Under the pieces are notes generated by a model. That model did not search any database. It was not told the origin of the DNA and worked only from the letters and a program-made list of their open reading frames with translations. From Xylocopa sonorina (Eukaryota > Arthropoda > Insecta > Hymenoptera > Apidae), in NCBI RefSeq assembly GCF_050948175.1, contig NC_135195.1, positions 1,977,001 through 2,041,000 on the forward strand: DNA of 64,000 nucleotides, read 5' to 3'. Both the position numbers and the translations under genes were made by a program. Shown here one piece after another: positions 37,781 to 50,790 of the stretch. The stretch's first letter is position 1, and each line of letters starts with the position of its first letter.

Positions 37781-38260
37781 TCGACGTTTACCAAATTACG
37801 TACGTGGAACATGTTCCATGACGTTTCGAAAAATGAGAAGACCATCTCGTAAATTCGAACGCCATCGTCAGCATAGAAAGTAGTACGAAAAACCAGAGGA
37901 CACGGTTAGCGTGAGGGTAGAGAATGAAAAGAATGATCCCGGAAGTGTAGAGTGGCTTCGTATGCATCGAACGGAGTCGAACGAAGGGTGGTTCAGGATC
38001 TCTCGAGCGCCCACGCCTATATCGAACCTCTTCTCCCAACGCGTCATAAAATATAGGTAGATGAACTCAACCCTCGTATGCATACGAGTAACGGCAAAGA
38101 GATCCATAGTGCCCTTACCTGAAGCCGTCGTATCGAGAGAGGCAACCTTCTTCTACAGTCTGTTTGTGGTCGAACTTAGCTACATGGTGCTACGAAAGCA
38201 TGGAGTATTATTCGCGTCGGATCGAGTATAATAAAATTTTTAATGCCCCATACGGGACAC
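37781..38260. other. GC-rich island
   Basis: Moderately GC-rich block; overlapping minus-strand frames only. Confidence 0.4.
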
Positions 38261-41200
38261 TGTTGTCTTGCTGCGTGTGATCATGGCTAGAGAAATTTTT
38301 CTGTTTATGTGATTCACCGCTTTTTACAGTGTGAAAGATGTTCGATAAACTTGGTGAGGATGTTACGTTAAAAGTTCAGCAAAGTAATAGGGGATGGAAG
38401 ATAAAAGCAAATGCAGATTTTGTTGATGACGATGTATGCGTGACGAGACTGTAAGAAAGAATCGTGTCATACATTTCTTAGGGTCAGGAAAAGGTGATAT
38501 ACGCAAATCGGACTAAAAAATATACACATTTGCTTAAATCTAATCAATTCTAAAAGTTACACACTATTATTTATGAATTTTGATAAATTATTGACAATAT
38601 CTTTACTTAATTACTCATCGAATGGTACTTGAAAATAACTTGCAAATGATATTTGAAAATAATTAGACATTTGTGAGAAACAAATTAAAAATCTGATTTC
38701 AATAAAGTGACAAAATTCGTTTATACTCTTATTATTTAAATAATCGAAATTTTAACAGCACTGATTGGATAAAGGTAATAAAAATTGGAGATTCTAAACT
38801 CTATACGAATAGAGGATCTGAAAATCTTAATTGAAGCAAAACCAGGTCAAACCGTAATGCGTTGATCGTTTAATTAACGTAGGGTGACATAAAATTTAAT
38901 GGACATTGACTGTGACAAATGCGTTCCTGAGAACGGGAAAGTGTGAATCCAAAAACTTTTAAAAGCTAAATTGTCTTCGTACTCTTAATTTTCCTATGGC
39001 GTAGTCTGTTTAAAATGAAAACGAACTGTTAATGAACTAAACGTCGTTTCCGTTAATCTGCTTGTCAGGAATTTGCATGTAAAATTAGAAACGGGTAGTC
39101 ACTTCCACTTGATACCCACTAGAATGGCGATACTCCGCTTGAAATTATATTTTATGCGAATAAAAGACATTTTTCGCGTAATTATTAAAAAAATAATGAA
39201 AAAGCGATTTAACATATATATTAAACATATTTTAAATTTATTCAATAAAACTTGACTCTCTTGGATTATTATTTTTATAGAAAATTTTTCATAAAATACC
39301 AACAGAAATATCAGAAATGTCATATCACCTTTACATTTTTCTACAATTAAAAAATTAAAAAATTGATCCCTTCCTGAAACTATTTAGACAATATTTCAAA
39401 TAATTTAAAGCGCACACGTTTCCATACATTCTAAATATCATAAACAATATTATTTCGGGGAAAACAAAAATTTCTGCATCGCAAAAATGAAAAAACGCAG
39501 ATAGACTGAATAAAAAATTGCTCTCTCGACTAAACCAAAACTCATGCATTTGTCAATCTATCGTTTCTTCTAATATTCATGAAAAGTTATCCCCTTTCAT
39601 ATCTGTTATGCTATAAATTTCAATCTTAATTTCGTATTCAGTAGAGGATGTTTTTTAGAGCAGCAATGGTTGCACGTTGGGTTCGGTGTGGTACTATAGT
39701 TGCTGAAAGGAACTGAAAAACGCAATAGTTCCTTTTAGTGGGCGAGCTGTACAAAACTTGTAACCTCCCTTTGTGCTCTCGACCAGAATGAAATCAAATA
39801 CGAAATTTTGAATATCATGGATGACCATTTCAAAGGACAGCCCGTTTGATGACAGAGCCAACACAATTTGTTTTCAGTAGTATGCAGAGCCTAGCTTCGT
39901 TTCGTACAAATTTTTCGAGGTTTCCTCTTGGCCTTTCCTATTTGTTATTTTCTACTTTTCGAAGAGTTAGAGGATGTTTTTCGGATATTTACTTATCCTT
40001 CATCGATTATTTGATTCTTGTATTTTGTAATTTTGTTCTCATTTATTCGGTTGAAGCGTTCGAATAAGAAAAGTATGAAAAGTATACAAACAAATGTTAT
40101 ATTATATTTATAGCATCTAAAATAACTGTTCTTTCAACGGAAAAGGTTTATTATTTCCCTAAATGTAGGATGGGGTATCGTAGAAATGAACGATCTCTGA
40201 TTTGTTAGTAATAAAATGTTAAGTGTAGAATAGTTTTACAAGCGTAAAAAATACGATACAAAAAGGAACATGCGACGCGTTTTCTTTTCGATTAGATGCC
40301 TCCTCGACGAGTCACCGATCCTCTTTTGTTTTTTCATATACATAAATTTATCCTTCCCCCATAAATAACGGAGATATGTGGCAATAATTCTTCACGTTAC
40401 ATGGTTTTCGAATATTTATGTCAGTCAATCTATATAAGTCACTGTCTCGATGGATTACCGATACAATACTATCGATTTTGACGTCTAGCATCATCTCGCC
40501 ACCCTTTCCTATATGACGTTTCTTATATTTAGTTGTGTTTGAGATTTAAGGTATTTCACGCACGTATATTTGTGATAAAAACAGATTTTTAACGTGGTTT
40601 TGTAATGAAATCACTATTTTCAAGAGAAATCGAAAAAAGTATTTTTATACAATACTATTTGAAAATAAACGGAAGAATATAATCAGTTAATAAAATGTAT
40701 ATATTAGGATATTTTTTGCAATTTAGTGTTTGCGTAAAATAAATGTGACTAATATATCACTGCGTAAAATGAAAGAAATAATTCAATTCAGTTAAATAGT
40801 AGAAACTTTGTAGCAAACGTATTATAAATTGATCGATTAATTTCATGAATGTTCCATATGAAAGACTTTCGCGTAATTACAATACAAAACTCTCAAAGTT
40901 CTTGTTTCGGATTTAATAATGATGAAATAATGGTACGCGCCCGAGTATGTTATTGTTATTAACGGCTTGCGGTTGCGCTTTTTGCTTCGCAATTAATGTA
41001 CGAGCTCGTTTCATATAACTTGGTACAATTCATTCCAATTTTTATAATGCACGCCCCTTAATCCCCGATTAACCTCCTTCAACAAATCAGCCCTATTATT
41101 TAATTTATATTCTGTATCATTTACAAAGTCATGCTCGTTGCCCGTGCGAATGAATTGCACGATTAACGTGTTATCGAATAAAATTCCACGATTAACAGAT

Positions 41201-42280
41201 TTTCATACAGAAAATAAAAACGCAATTCGCATGAATATAAAAATTTATTTCATTTAATTTACCTAGTCAAATTGAATAGACGAATTCAACATATGTGCCT
41301 GCAATAAATTGTTGATGGAATTCGTTGACACGAAACAATTAATTGATTTTGATTCATAACTGGTTTAAAAATATATTTATTGCCTACTGAATTTCTGTCA
41401 TATTTTCGCTCTCGCTCTGAAAACTTGCCTGCAAATATTCATTAACAGGAGAATTAATCTCGCAGAAACATCGCATCCTTTAAACAAATAAAATCGTAAC
41501 GTGCTTTCCATATCTTTCCTTTATTATGTAAACCGTATTTCCAATAATGGTGCACATGGAACAGCATTCCCTTTGCCTGCCACACACGCCACACCACATT
41601 CTCCTATATTAAACGAAAATGTTCAACCGACTGCTACCTTTAACTCCTTTATTTCTATCGTATGCATTTTTATCGTATGCATAATGTTGTTTTCCAACTG
41701 TCTACAACTATTCAAATTTATTTATATTAAGTGAGTCTGATTTTATAACAAAACCTATTATCGATTCTTTACCAATGCACGAAAACACATGTGTTACTTT
41801 TTATCAGTCTAATGTAAAGCGTGTTTAAGTATGAAGAGGAAAATGAACAAATCAACAATTAGTTTTCAAACACAGTTCATTGGAAGTATTGCATAAAAAA
41901 CATGTATATTGGGATGCGTAATATCAAAATATTACTAAAGTTTTCCAAGTAATTTGCAATATTTAGAGGGATTAAAATGAATTGTAATAAATTATTATTA
42001 TAGTAAAAGAAAGTCTTTTCTAGAATTCTGAAAAAATTAACCTTTTCTGACAGATATATATGTACTATAAATTACTGAACTGCGAAAAGGGATGTCTGTA
42101 AAATTAACATATGCAAAGGTAACATTCACTGGTACTATTCTAAAAACTCTGCGTGAATCTGACATGTAAGTATGTATATAACATTTTTATTTAAAATTAT
42201 TTGAAAATTTGTAAAGTATATGAAAAGCCTCCGTTAAACTTCTAATCATTCTTATTCCTCCAATTCGCAACAAAAATTTC
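38261..42280. other. Long AT-rich stretch, no gene seen
   Basis: This is the longest stretch without an obvious GC island. Small GC rises at 39.65-39.80 and 40.93-41.00 kb contain nothing recognisable, and no family shared with the rest of the window appears. Confidence 0.5.
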
Positions 42281-43000
42281 GCAAGCTCGAAAACAGGCAA
42301 TCAATTAGCATAACAGATCCTTCTATAGCCAACGTACGTTCCGGGGTCGTAATGGCGCATTGAAGTGCGAGCATTCGATCGTATCATTTCAGATCATAAA
42401 GAGGCGGCATCAAGGTCGCGGAAACGGAAGACGCGATGCTCGGATACGGTCTCGGGCATAAGTAGGAGAAGGGGATGGGATTACGATCGCGAAACCACGG
42501 CCAGGTGTACAGGCACGTTCGCACGTTACGAGACTCGACCGGTAGGAACATAGAACTGCGTGCAGCATTACCTTTTAACGATGCACGTATAACCGTGGTT
42601 ATCGTCGGTTGTAAAAGGCAGACACTTTGGAAGCTCCTCGAAAGTCAACGTGGGCGTGGCGACCCTTTTTCCATCCCTGTTTACACGGATGCGCGTTCTG
42701 AATGCCTGCGACGCCACTGAAACTTACTTAGCACGCGAACACCGCGCCTGCCCTGCAGTCGGCGTCAGATAAGCTTTAAAGTTTCAGGAGCCTTCCACAC
42801 TCTGTTTACGGTGTAATAGTATATGGTCGTGCGCGCTGATACGCGGCAACTTTTACGCCGGAAATGTCTGCGCATAATTGATAAATCTTTCGCAACTGGA
42901 ATACGCGCGATATGTGTGTTTTGGATTGTATGCGTTTGTGAACAACAGGCCGCAAACGTATAGTTTATTGTTTCTTTCACTTAGAATGCTCTGATTGCCG
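42281..43000. other. GC-rich island
   Basis: CpG-rich, with plus-strand frames at 42365-42553 and 42475-42720 in different phases and no known motif. Confidence 0.4.
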
Positions 43001-43573
43001 ATGTTCTAACTATTTCTTTGATTGTGTTAAGACTTTTTATCATTGATTGTGGTATGAACATACTATTGCTGAAAATATTAAACAAGATAACCATTTTGAA
43101 GTTAAAGTAAATTTTTCCTGAAAATGTCCTTTCGTTATTTAACTTTTAATTCTTGTCTGTAACTTTTAATTGTTGTTGATACAATTTTAGTATCATTTCT
43201 GTTTAATAGTGGCACGTATGCTTGACAAATTGACTGCAGTGAAAACCTTCCACTATAATTTTTGTTCCTGCTGTGAGGATTTCTTGTTCAGAAGATACTA
43301 GCTTCTTATTTCCATTTCATTTTTATTAAAGAAACTAACGAATCAAGTATAGTATTCTGTAAAAAATTTCCACGATGCTTTCTGCCTTTATTACACAAAG
43401 TGCACCCACGTTTAGAAGTATTGAAAGATTTGCAAGAATGTGCAAGTAAATTAATCTTATACATATGTATATGAAATTCATTTCGTGTCTTCTAATCACG
43501 TCAGATTGTATAGTACAATCATTTAAATACTCTTGGAAGTTAAATATTTATGGGGTATATCTAGCACGCAGTA
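43001..43573. other. AT-rich sequence, no gene seen
   Basis: Nothing recognisable up to the transposon boundary. Confidence 0.5.
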
Positions 43574-44049
43574 TACAAAGTGAGGCAGTGACTATCAGCA
43601 CCTCAGATATCTTCGAAACTATAAGTTTCATAGAAATATTTGTTGATATAAAATTGCATAGTACGAAGGGGGCCATCCGTTGGCAGAAATAGTTTTTTGT
43701 AAGTGAATGTACGTCAGATACTTGAAGGTCACCTTTACTAGGTGATAGAAAGTAGAAAAAAGCGATAATACTTACGGTTTTACTTAATGTTTACCGTTTA
43801 CTGCAGTGTGGATAAACACTGCTTGAAGGGCATTTTAATAGTTTACAGGATAAGTTAAATATGACAAAATTAGTATCAATAAATCGGTCAATCTGTTCCG
43901 ACCGACGCCGAGCAACAATAAACGTGGAGTCTTCGACTGAATTTATAACGCGTACATGACATACGTTCATATATTTTTGAGATTAACATTTTTACCTTTA
44001 ATAGTTAATACTTGCCGATCTTGACCACTTTAATTAAATTCTGAATTTT

Positions 44050-44318
44050 TGACGTCCTCAATAGCCGAACCGTGTTATAAATGAAGTATTTTCCTTAGTG
44101 TCGGTTGTACACATGTACGGGCTGTTTTCTGTCACGAGTACATAACGTGCATCGACAATTGATCTTTGGAAAATTCTGAAGGATTTCGAAGGTCCCAGGT
44201 CCGTGCATGGATCTTTCCACCCTCTTGAATGATACTCGAAGGGGCACTCTGATTGGTAGTTTGCATCAATTTAGCAAATGCCACCCCCTTGCATGGTGGA
44301 GGGAACAACGGCCGAGCT
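44050..44318 (+). repeat. Dispersed repeat C, copy 3, inside the Tc1/mariner element
   Basis: Shared with copies 1 and 2: CCGTGTTATAAA, GATACTC..AAGGGGCA, CTGATTGGTAGTTTGCAT and TTGCATGGTGGAGGGAA. Where copies 1 and 2 read CAAGAGGGTG, this copy carries the reverse complement form CACCCTCTTG at the matching position (44219-44228), a local inversion. It abuts the transposase stump. Confidence 0.6.
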
Positions 44319-44324
44319 CTCCGT

Positions 44325-44543
44325 TCACCTGATATAACACCCCTAGATTTCTTACTGTGAAGAACACTGAAAGAGAAAGTGTACAAAGAAGTACCAACTA
44401 CACCTTACGACATGCAACAACGAATTATTCAAGCCCGTGTGTCAATAAGTCGTGACTCTATGCGACGTGAAAGTCAATCAACCGTAATAAGGATGCAAAG
44501 GTGCATTGCCAGCGACGTTTATCATTTCGAGCACCTACTATAA
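44325..44543 (+). pseudogene. Transposase C-terminal fragment (Tc1/mariner superfamily)
   Basis: In frame from 44325 the translation begins SPDITPLDFLL, where SPD holds the third catalytic aspartate of the DDE/D fold in this family. It continues after a stop with LKEKVYKEVPTTPYDMQQRI and closes with MQRCIASDVYHFEHLL and TAA at 44541-44543. The HFEHLL end is characteristic of a mariner-like transposase group common in ants and bees. A TGA at 44358-44360 stands where the family usually has Trp. The upstream catalytic region is absent. It is therefore a non-functional remnant of 73 codons. Confidence 0.85.
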
Positions 44544-44799
44544 ACGTATGCTTCATTTACTACCAAAACCGTAAGTATTATCGCCTTTTTCTACTTTCCA
44601 TAACCTTCAATGGCTTCATGTTACAGGTCGTTGAACGTGTTTTAAGATACTCTATCGTATTACGGAAGAAAAAACATACCGATTCATTTAAAAATATGAA
44701 GGTGACCTTTGTACTGTGCAATTTTATTTCAGGAAAAATTTCTATGAAGCTTATAGTTTCGAAGATATCTGAGATGCTAATAGTTACTGCTCTACCCTG

Positions 44800-45040
44800 T
44801 ATATTATATTTCATGAATAATACACTTGTCACTCATTTGAATATTTAAAGTCATAGCACAGCGTGAAACAATTTCCTAACTTTTATTACTCATGTATCTA
44901 AGAGTCTCAGTTCCTTTTACTAGAATTATATACCAAGGTGTTTCGCAGCAAATACTAAAGATACTCTCCAGACTAAATCTAATAGAAAGAAACTGAAGTT
45001 AAACAAGGAAGGCGGTATTTTATCCAGTCTCCGCCACAAA
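44800..45040. other. AT-rich spacer
   Basis: Nothing recognisable. Confidence 0.5.
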
Positions 45041-45640
45041 AATCGAAAACAGTCACGGCCTTCAATCCATCATTTCCTGTACAAACGCGTCGTCGTTCAT
45101 CGCGCTTCAATATTTCAGCTAGAAAATAGAACATTAACAGGGACGCGCGTGAAAACAGTTTTCCAAAGCATCGACCGTGACGTATGCCTCCGTAATATCA
45201 GCCACGGATGCGCGCACATACCCCGGCATAAATAGCGTACTCAGGGTGGAAGCGGCTGCCACCCCCTCTATGCGTCCGCTATGTTTATGGTCGCTTCCTT
45301 CCTTTCCCCCGGCGAGTTTATCTTTCTACCTTTTTTCCATCTTCACCGACACTTTTTATCCGGCCACGCTCCAACGGTTCTCGATCGAGTTTCCCACCGC
45401 GGTAGCCAGAATACGGGCTATCCGCAGCCGCGATTATGACGCCCGTGAAGGCAACTTCAATTTCGCGGTGTCGCTTCGTATGATCATCACGGAGCGGAGG
45501 GGCACTCGTAAAAACAGCAAAACGTCCACGACAAGACAGTTTCAAGCCGGGAGCAAATATTCCCCGCCGTAGTGTGGTGTGCGCGCTGTCTATACGGTAA
45601 CGCCCGTCCGACTAAACGTAGACCGTACTACTTACGCGGG
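45041..45640. other. GC-rich island
   Basis: CpG-rich block with a 131-codon plus frame (45177-45572) and an opposed minus frame (45545-45318). No known motif in either. Confidence 0.4.
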
Positions 45641-48080
45641 AAAACAGTCTGGGTTTACTCTACTTGCTGGTATTATACTAATCTCGTGATGTAAACTCGG
45701 TAACCAGACTTTCTCACAACAATTATTATGCTTATAAATTTAATGTCACTGTACGAATATAAGAATAGTTGTCTGCTTATTGCATAATGGGGTTAGAAGT
45801 ATATAGATATGAAGGAAAATTAATTATTTAATCAATCATTTATATTTGAATAATTCTATTAGCAAATTTTCTGAAATACGAGCGAGATTGATTGAATTCA
45901 CATCACTCGAGCATTGAGTCAGTTGTTCATCATTCGTCTGCCAATAAATATTCTATTTACAAAAACCATCTTTTGATATCTTTTGACAAAGTCTCGGAAA
46001 TTAATAACGACAATCAAAATTAAATTTGAAAAAATATATTCAGTTCGACGACAATTTGCATATAAACGGGGTAGGTATTTTACTTAAGAAAAAATTTGTT
46101 CGTTAATGAAATCCAAAACGAGAATTTATGTTAATTTAATTATAATTTATACTCTTCCACTTAAAGTAATTTTCGAAATGATACCAATATGTCCACTTCT
46201 ACGTCTGAAAATTCAAATGCATGCATACTACTCGAATCCCTGCCTTCATCATATTACTTAAAGTGGAATATTTCACAAGTTCAAAAGTGACAAAGTTTGA
46301 ATTATTTAATCCAACGAAACATCTTTTCTTTTTTACTGTTAGCACAATATGTATGGTCCCATTGTCAACTTTTTCGTTCATCAAATATTCTTAAGGAAAA
46401 GAATTGAAAATGTAAAAGATGAAAGCATGCGGAAGGTGACGTATGCTTTTTGGACACTCTTTTGAAATTTTACGTACCCTTCACGTAAACGCGCTGCTCT
46501 AAAGTCTACTTTGTGGTCGTGGTTGAAATTTTAATTAGCGAGATTGTTTCCATTTTCTCTACTTCGAAATAAGACTAAAATTCTTAAAACGATAGTTCTA
46601 TTTATTAAGTAACTGAATGTACTACTCTGATTATGTAGCACCATTTAATAACATCGTTAACGGACGTAAAAAGAGTAGTTCCCGAAGATAATAAACAAAG
46701 TAAATATTTACTTTGCAGAGCATATAATTTTGACGAAGAATTTAATGTTACGAATATTATGAAACATCACGGTGCTGAACAGTTCCATGGATAAATATTT
46801 GACTATGACTATTACGCCTGCTGCAGGAATGATAATATGAAGCTCCCCGTATTTTCGTATTCTCTTTCCTTCCGTTTCTTCCTCTGACATTTTAAGAAGG
46901 AAATATATGGAAACATTTTTCTAGCTTTCGCTCGAATTAATACGCGTTTATATATCACGCACGTGAAACAGTGTCAGACATTACGAAATGTAAAATTTTC
47001 GTCAGATCAATAATAATATTGTACGAGAATCTGTGGACAACTGATTAATGGACTGTATGAATCTTTATTTACTTATAGACTGTTAAAATCGGTGATAAAA
47101 TATAGAATGTAAACGTGTAAAAGATATCCAAATTAAGATAGATAGCACTTGTAATAAAGCATATCACTGAGGATGTATTTTATTTAAACTATCTAACGCT
47201 TCAACCTTGACTCGAGTTCTCTCAAATTCCCACTTATTTTTACATGATTGCTCTAAAAAAGTGCCTTATAATCAAATTTTAATAATATTTAACTGTATCA
47301 ATAATCGTAAAGAAAGTAACATTAATGCAAAATAAATTTTTACTTAGATTTCTTCAGTTGTATTTACAAAAATATCAATTCCTATAACCGTTCGCAATGT
47401 ATTGGTCAAATTACAGTTACAGACACTTCGATACTTGAATGAAAGGGCTTTTTTCGCACTGCACTGCATTGCGTAATCAGTCCAAATTTTTCACAAAAAA
47501 CCTGAACCGATGAAAATGTTCGAGCCAATGATTCTTTCATCAAATCTCTCTCGAATTCTTTCCTATCTCTAATTCCCACTGTTTTATAACATTGGTTAAT
47601 CTGCTGTTCAATGAAAAAAGATTCAAAAATCAGGGCGAGAAAACTGCACCTACATAGAAATAATATAATATTATATGGCATATTAAATATAATATTACTT
47701 GTTTCGCTTTTATCACATATTCTTCTGTCCATAGTTAACCAACTCGCATAAAGCGCATTATTTTATATTACGTAAACGAAGTTCACTCTTAAATAAACTG
47801 ATTTGATAAGAAGGCGCAAAGTTTCACGTGGAATTAAGCTCGTGTGAAATTGGCGTTTCTCATTAGACGGTAAACTGAACCTTAACTTCCTCTTAAATGG
47901 TAAGTGCAAACTTAGCAACAAATCAGCCTGAAAAGTGTGCTCAATAAAAATATTTCATGCTAGAAATACTTTTAATTTGAAAATGGATAAATTACTTGCA
48001 ACTATTCGTACACATACTTATACAGAGCTTCGATTGTTATTAACATGGTGGATATAATTCAAACATTGTAGAATTGATGG
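45641..48080. other. AT-rich sequence, no gene seen
   Basis: No repeat or credible exon. Minus frame 47732-47406 (108 codons) shows no family. Confidence 0.5.
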
Positions 48081-50150
48081 AATTGAAATTAGGCAACGCG
48101 AAAAGTCCACCGAACGTCGTCAAGGAAAAAGTGAGTCATCATCTCACAACGTAGGATAACGTGTTAGGGACTGTTGAAACGCGACGGACAACTAAAAGGG
48201 ATAAAAGCAAGCCGGTGCCGAATTAGCGCCAGTGTTAATAAAGCTGAAAGCTCCTTTAAAGCGACCTTTCACAGATGAGGGGATCTCCGAGTTCTTGTAA
48301 GCCATTACTCTCTTTCGCACATGACCGTGTTCCATACTCCGGTTCTTCCGCTTCGACAGAAACGAACCTATTCTCTCCCTATTCTGTGAATAAAAAATTA
48401 ACCCATCTGAACTCCCGAAAGCAACGAAAACAGAATCCCAGCAGACGAAATTACGGAATTCACTTTAGTCCCTCTGATGCGAGTACAGTTTTGCGAACTT
48501 TGATTATGACATGGGAAATTTACGACACAAAAGTGGTAACGTTCGTATTCGTTTCAACGACATATTTACCGATTGTGTTATCTAATGAAATATTTACCTA
48601 CCGTTGAAAATTTGTAACGGTTAATATGTGAGACGCTCGGTTCGAGTCATGTTTCATCCGCAAGTTTTTAGTTTCAAAACTTGCCGCTCTCATTCATTTA
48701 ATAAAAGTTTCACGAAGTTTTGGCAAACTAATTACAAGTTTGTTGAACGTACTCGTAACCGTGATGCAATTTTTTCGATGAAGATTTCAGTAATCTTAAG
48801 TATCATGGACGATTTCTTAATTTTGCAGCGGATATACAATAACTTTTCTTGTTTTACTGCTAAATAATTTCGAGGTCTAAAGATTGGATAATAGATATCA
48901 GTATTAATTTTAAATTTTATACTTTATGTTTGAAGTCAATAAAACGAAAGAAGAAATAAAAATATAAATGTAACATCATATTATAATAACAATAAATGCT
49001 TCTGTTCGCGTAGTAGAAACAAATATTGTTATACTTTTCTAAAATTTTAATATAATAATTTTATAATTCAAATTTATAAGGAATCCAAATATTTTTCTAG
49101 CAACAAAATTAATTTTTACCTTCCTCTTTATTTTAGTGAAAATTATTTAAACAACTGTTACACAGCAAATATTACAATATTAGTATACATTATTAGATTT
49201 TCATTTGTTCATTTTCATATTATTACTTTAGAAAAATTATTATGGTATTACTATACAAATAACAATATCATTGTACTTAATTTATTATAGTTTATTTGCT
49301 CTCAAAGCTTCTACATATATGTTTTACTCTATACATAGTATAAAATAGTATTATAAATTTCTATTTCGTAAAGCTTAAAAATAAAAATTACTCTTGCATC
49401 TTGATATTACTGATATACTAATTGTTCATCCAATAATGTTTTATTAATTACATTCATCGAAAACATCTGTCATATCTGTAATTACTTATTACAGTAATTT
49501 TAAAGTATTGACAAGTCCAATACTTTTTCTCCACATCACCGTAAATTTGTTGGCATCCCCTAAGCTACTTACACTCGAGTTCAAATAGCGAGAAAGAGAA
49601 GTCCCTCTCGAAGTTTTCCCCTTTGCTTTCCCTACTTGGCTGGCCTTTTAAATCCCTGCAACGCTTACATTTATTCTTCGTGGCCTATCCTCTCAAGCGA
49701 TCTTCTACAGGCTGTTTCAACAGTCGTGCGATTAGGATGATTCTTTATGAAACAATGCAAAACGTAAATAATATTTTTTGGATGCAATTTGACGTATCAA
49801 TGGCACCGATTACATGCTAGAATTTAACTGATCTTTGAATACATATACTACTTGCGTTAATACGTATAATATATATTATATTTATAAACATATGATAAAG
49901 TAGGAAATATCATGATTTATTTTCAATAGTGTACAGGACATTACTCATTACTGGTTTACACGATCAGTCATGTACACAAATAAGATGAAAAACGAATCTA
50001 TAGAACTAATTTCAACGAATAGATATTAGTGACTCAACTTTTGTTTATTATAAGAATTATGTTTCACTAACAATTGCATGAACAATGTAAAAAGGTACGC
50101 GCCTTTTGGTGCCATTATATGTAAAAATTTAGATAATTTTAATTTTACAA
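48081..50150. other. Small GC-rich patch (48.09-48.40 kb) then AT-rich sequence
   Basis: No feature seen; the 110-codon plus frame at 48275-48607 is Ser/Thr-rich without a motif. Confidence 0.45.
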
Positions 50151-50790
50151 TTCCTCTTTTTCATAAATGCTCACCGCTTCCGTTCGAGTTGTACCGCGAA
50201 TGCTGGAGCGGCCTGTATTCCTGTCTTCTCATCTTTCCTTCAACCTTTCGACAGCTACTTCTTTGTCCCTCTATCAAGGTGGAAGCTCTTAATCTTGAAA
50301 TACGTTGCGAAACACAGTCTAGGGTAAAGATCCGTTCACGTGTTTACGCGTTGGAAAATCAGGAGACCGGGGAATCTCTGGCTTTGTTTCGTTTCGTGGC
50401 AGAGGAAACGGGCGCAAAAGAAATAAAAATGCTGGTGGTAGTGGAGGGAGAATTCGTAGGGGGATTTCGTTGCTGGCTCGTCACACGATTGGCTCGATGG
50501 AAGAATGGGAGCCGCGGCGAATGGGGAAAATAAAATCACTTTAGGACGAGTCATTTGTGTCTCTGGATTTATGTGCTTCCTTTGAACGCCCAGCGAAGCT
50601 GCGAGATCTTTGTAACTTCAAACAGGAGGGAACGTTCGACTCGTCTTGTTTCCTCTTCTCGGGATCTTCTATTTTCTTGCGAAACTTGTTTCGCACTGGA
50701 ATTTTTCTTTTTACCCTCTTTCACATTTTACCGTCACGAAAGTAATCAAAGAATAAGATTATCCGTCTATAATGGAAATTCTCTTTGATT
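50151..50790. other. GC-rich island
   Basis: Contains the end of a 151-codon plus frame (50078-50533). The last third (reading ALFRFVAEETGAKEIKMLVV) looks protein-like, but the first third is AT-rich noise, no family is recognisable, and minus-strand frames overlap it. Confidence 0.3.

Larger units (their letters stand above)
43576..44799 (+). mobile_element. Decayed Tc1/mariner-superfamily transposon
   Basis: The two ends are long inverted repeats flanked by TA (43574-43575 and 44800-44801), the duplication typical of this superfamily. The left arm from 43576 and the reverse complement of the right arm from 44799 align for about 95 bp at roughly 80% identity, sharing CTCAGATATCTTCGAAACTA exactly. 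A second inverted match lies further in: AAAGTAGAAAAAAGCGATAA (43751-43770) against the right arm around 44570-44600. A transposase C-terminal stump (44325-44543) confirms the assignment. The rest of the transposase is missing, and repeat C occupies 44050-44318. At 1.22 kb it is near the normal length for the group, but the interior has been replaced. Confidence 0.8.

Noticed and set aside
50078..50533. 151-codon plus-strand open frame
   Set aside because: Composition changes abruptly where it enters a GC island, there is no family match I can name, and opposite-strand frames overlap it. Kept only as a note on the island.
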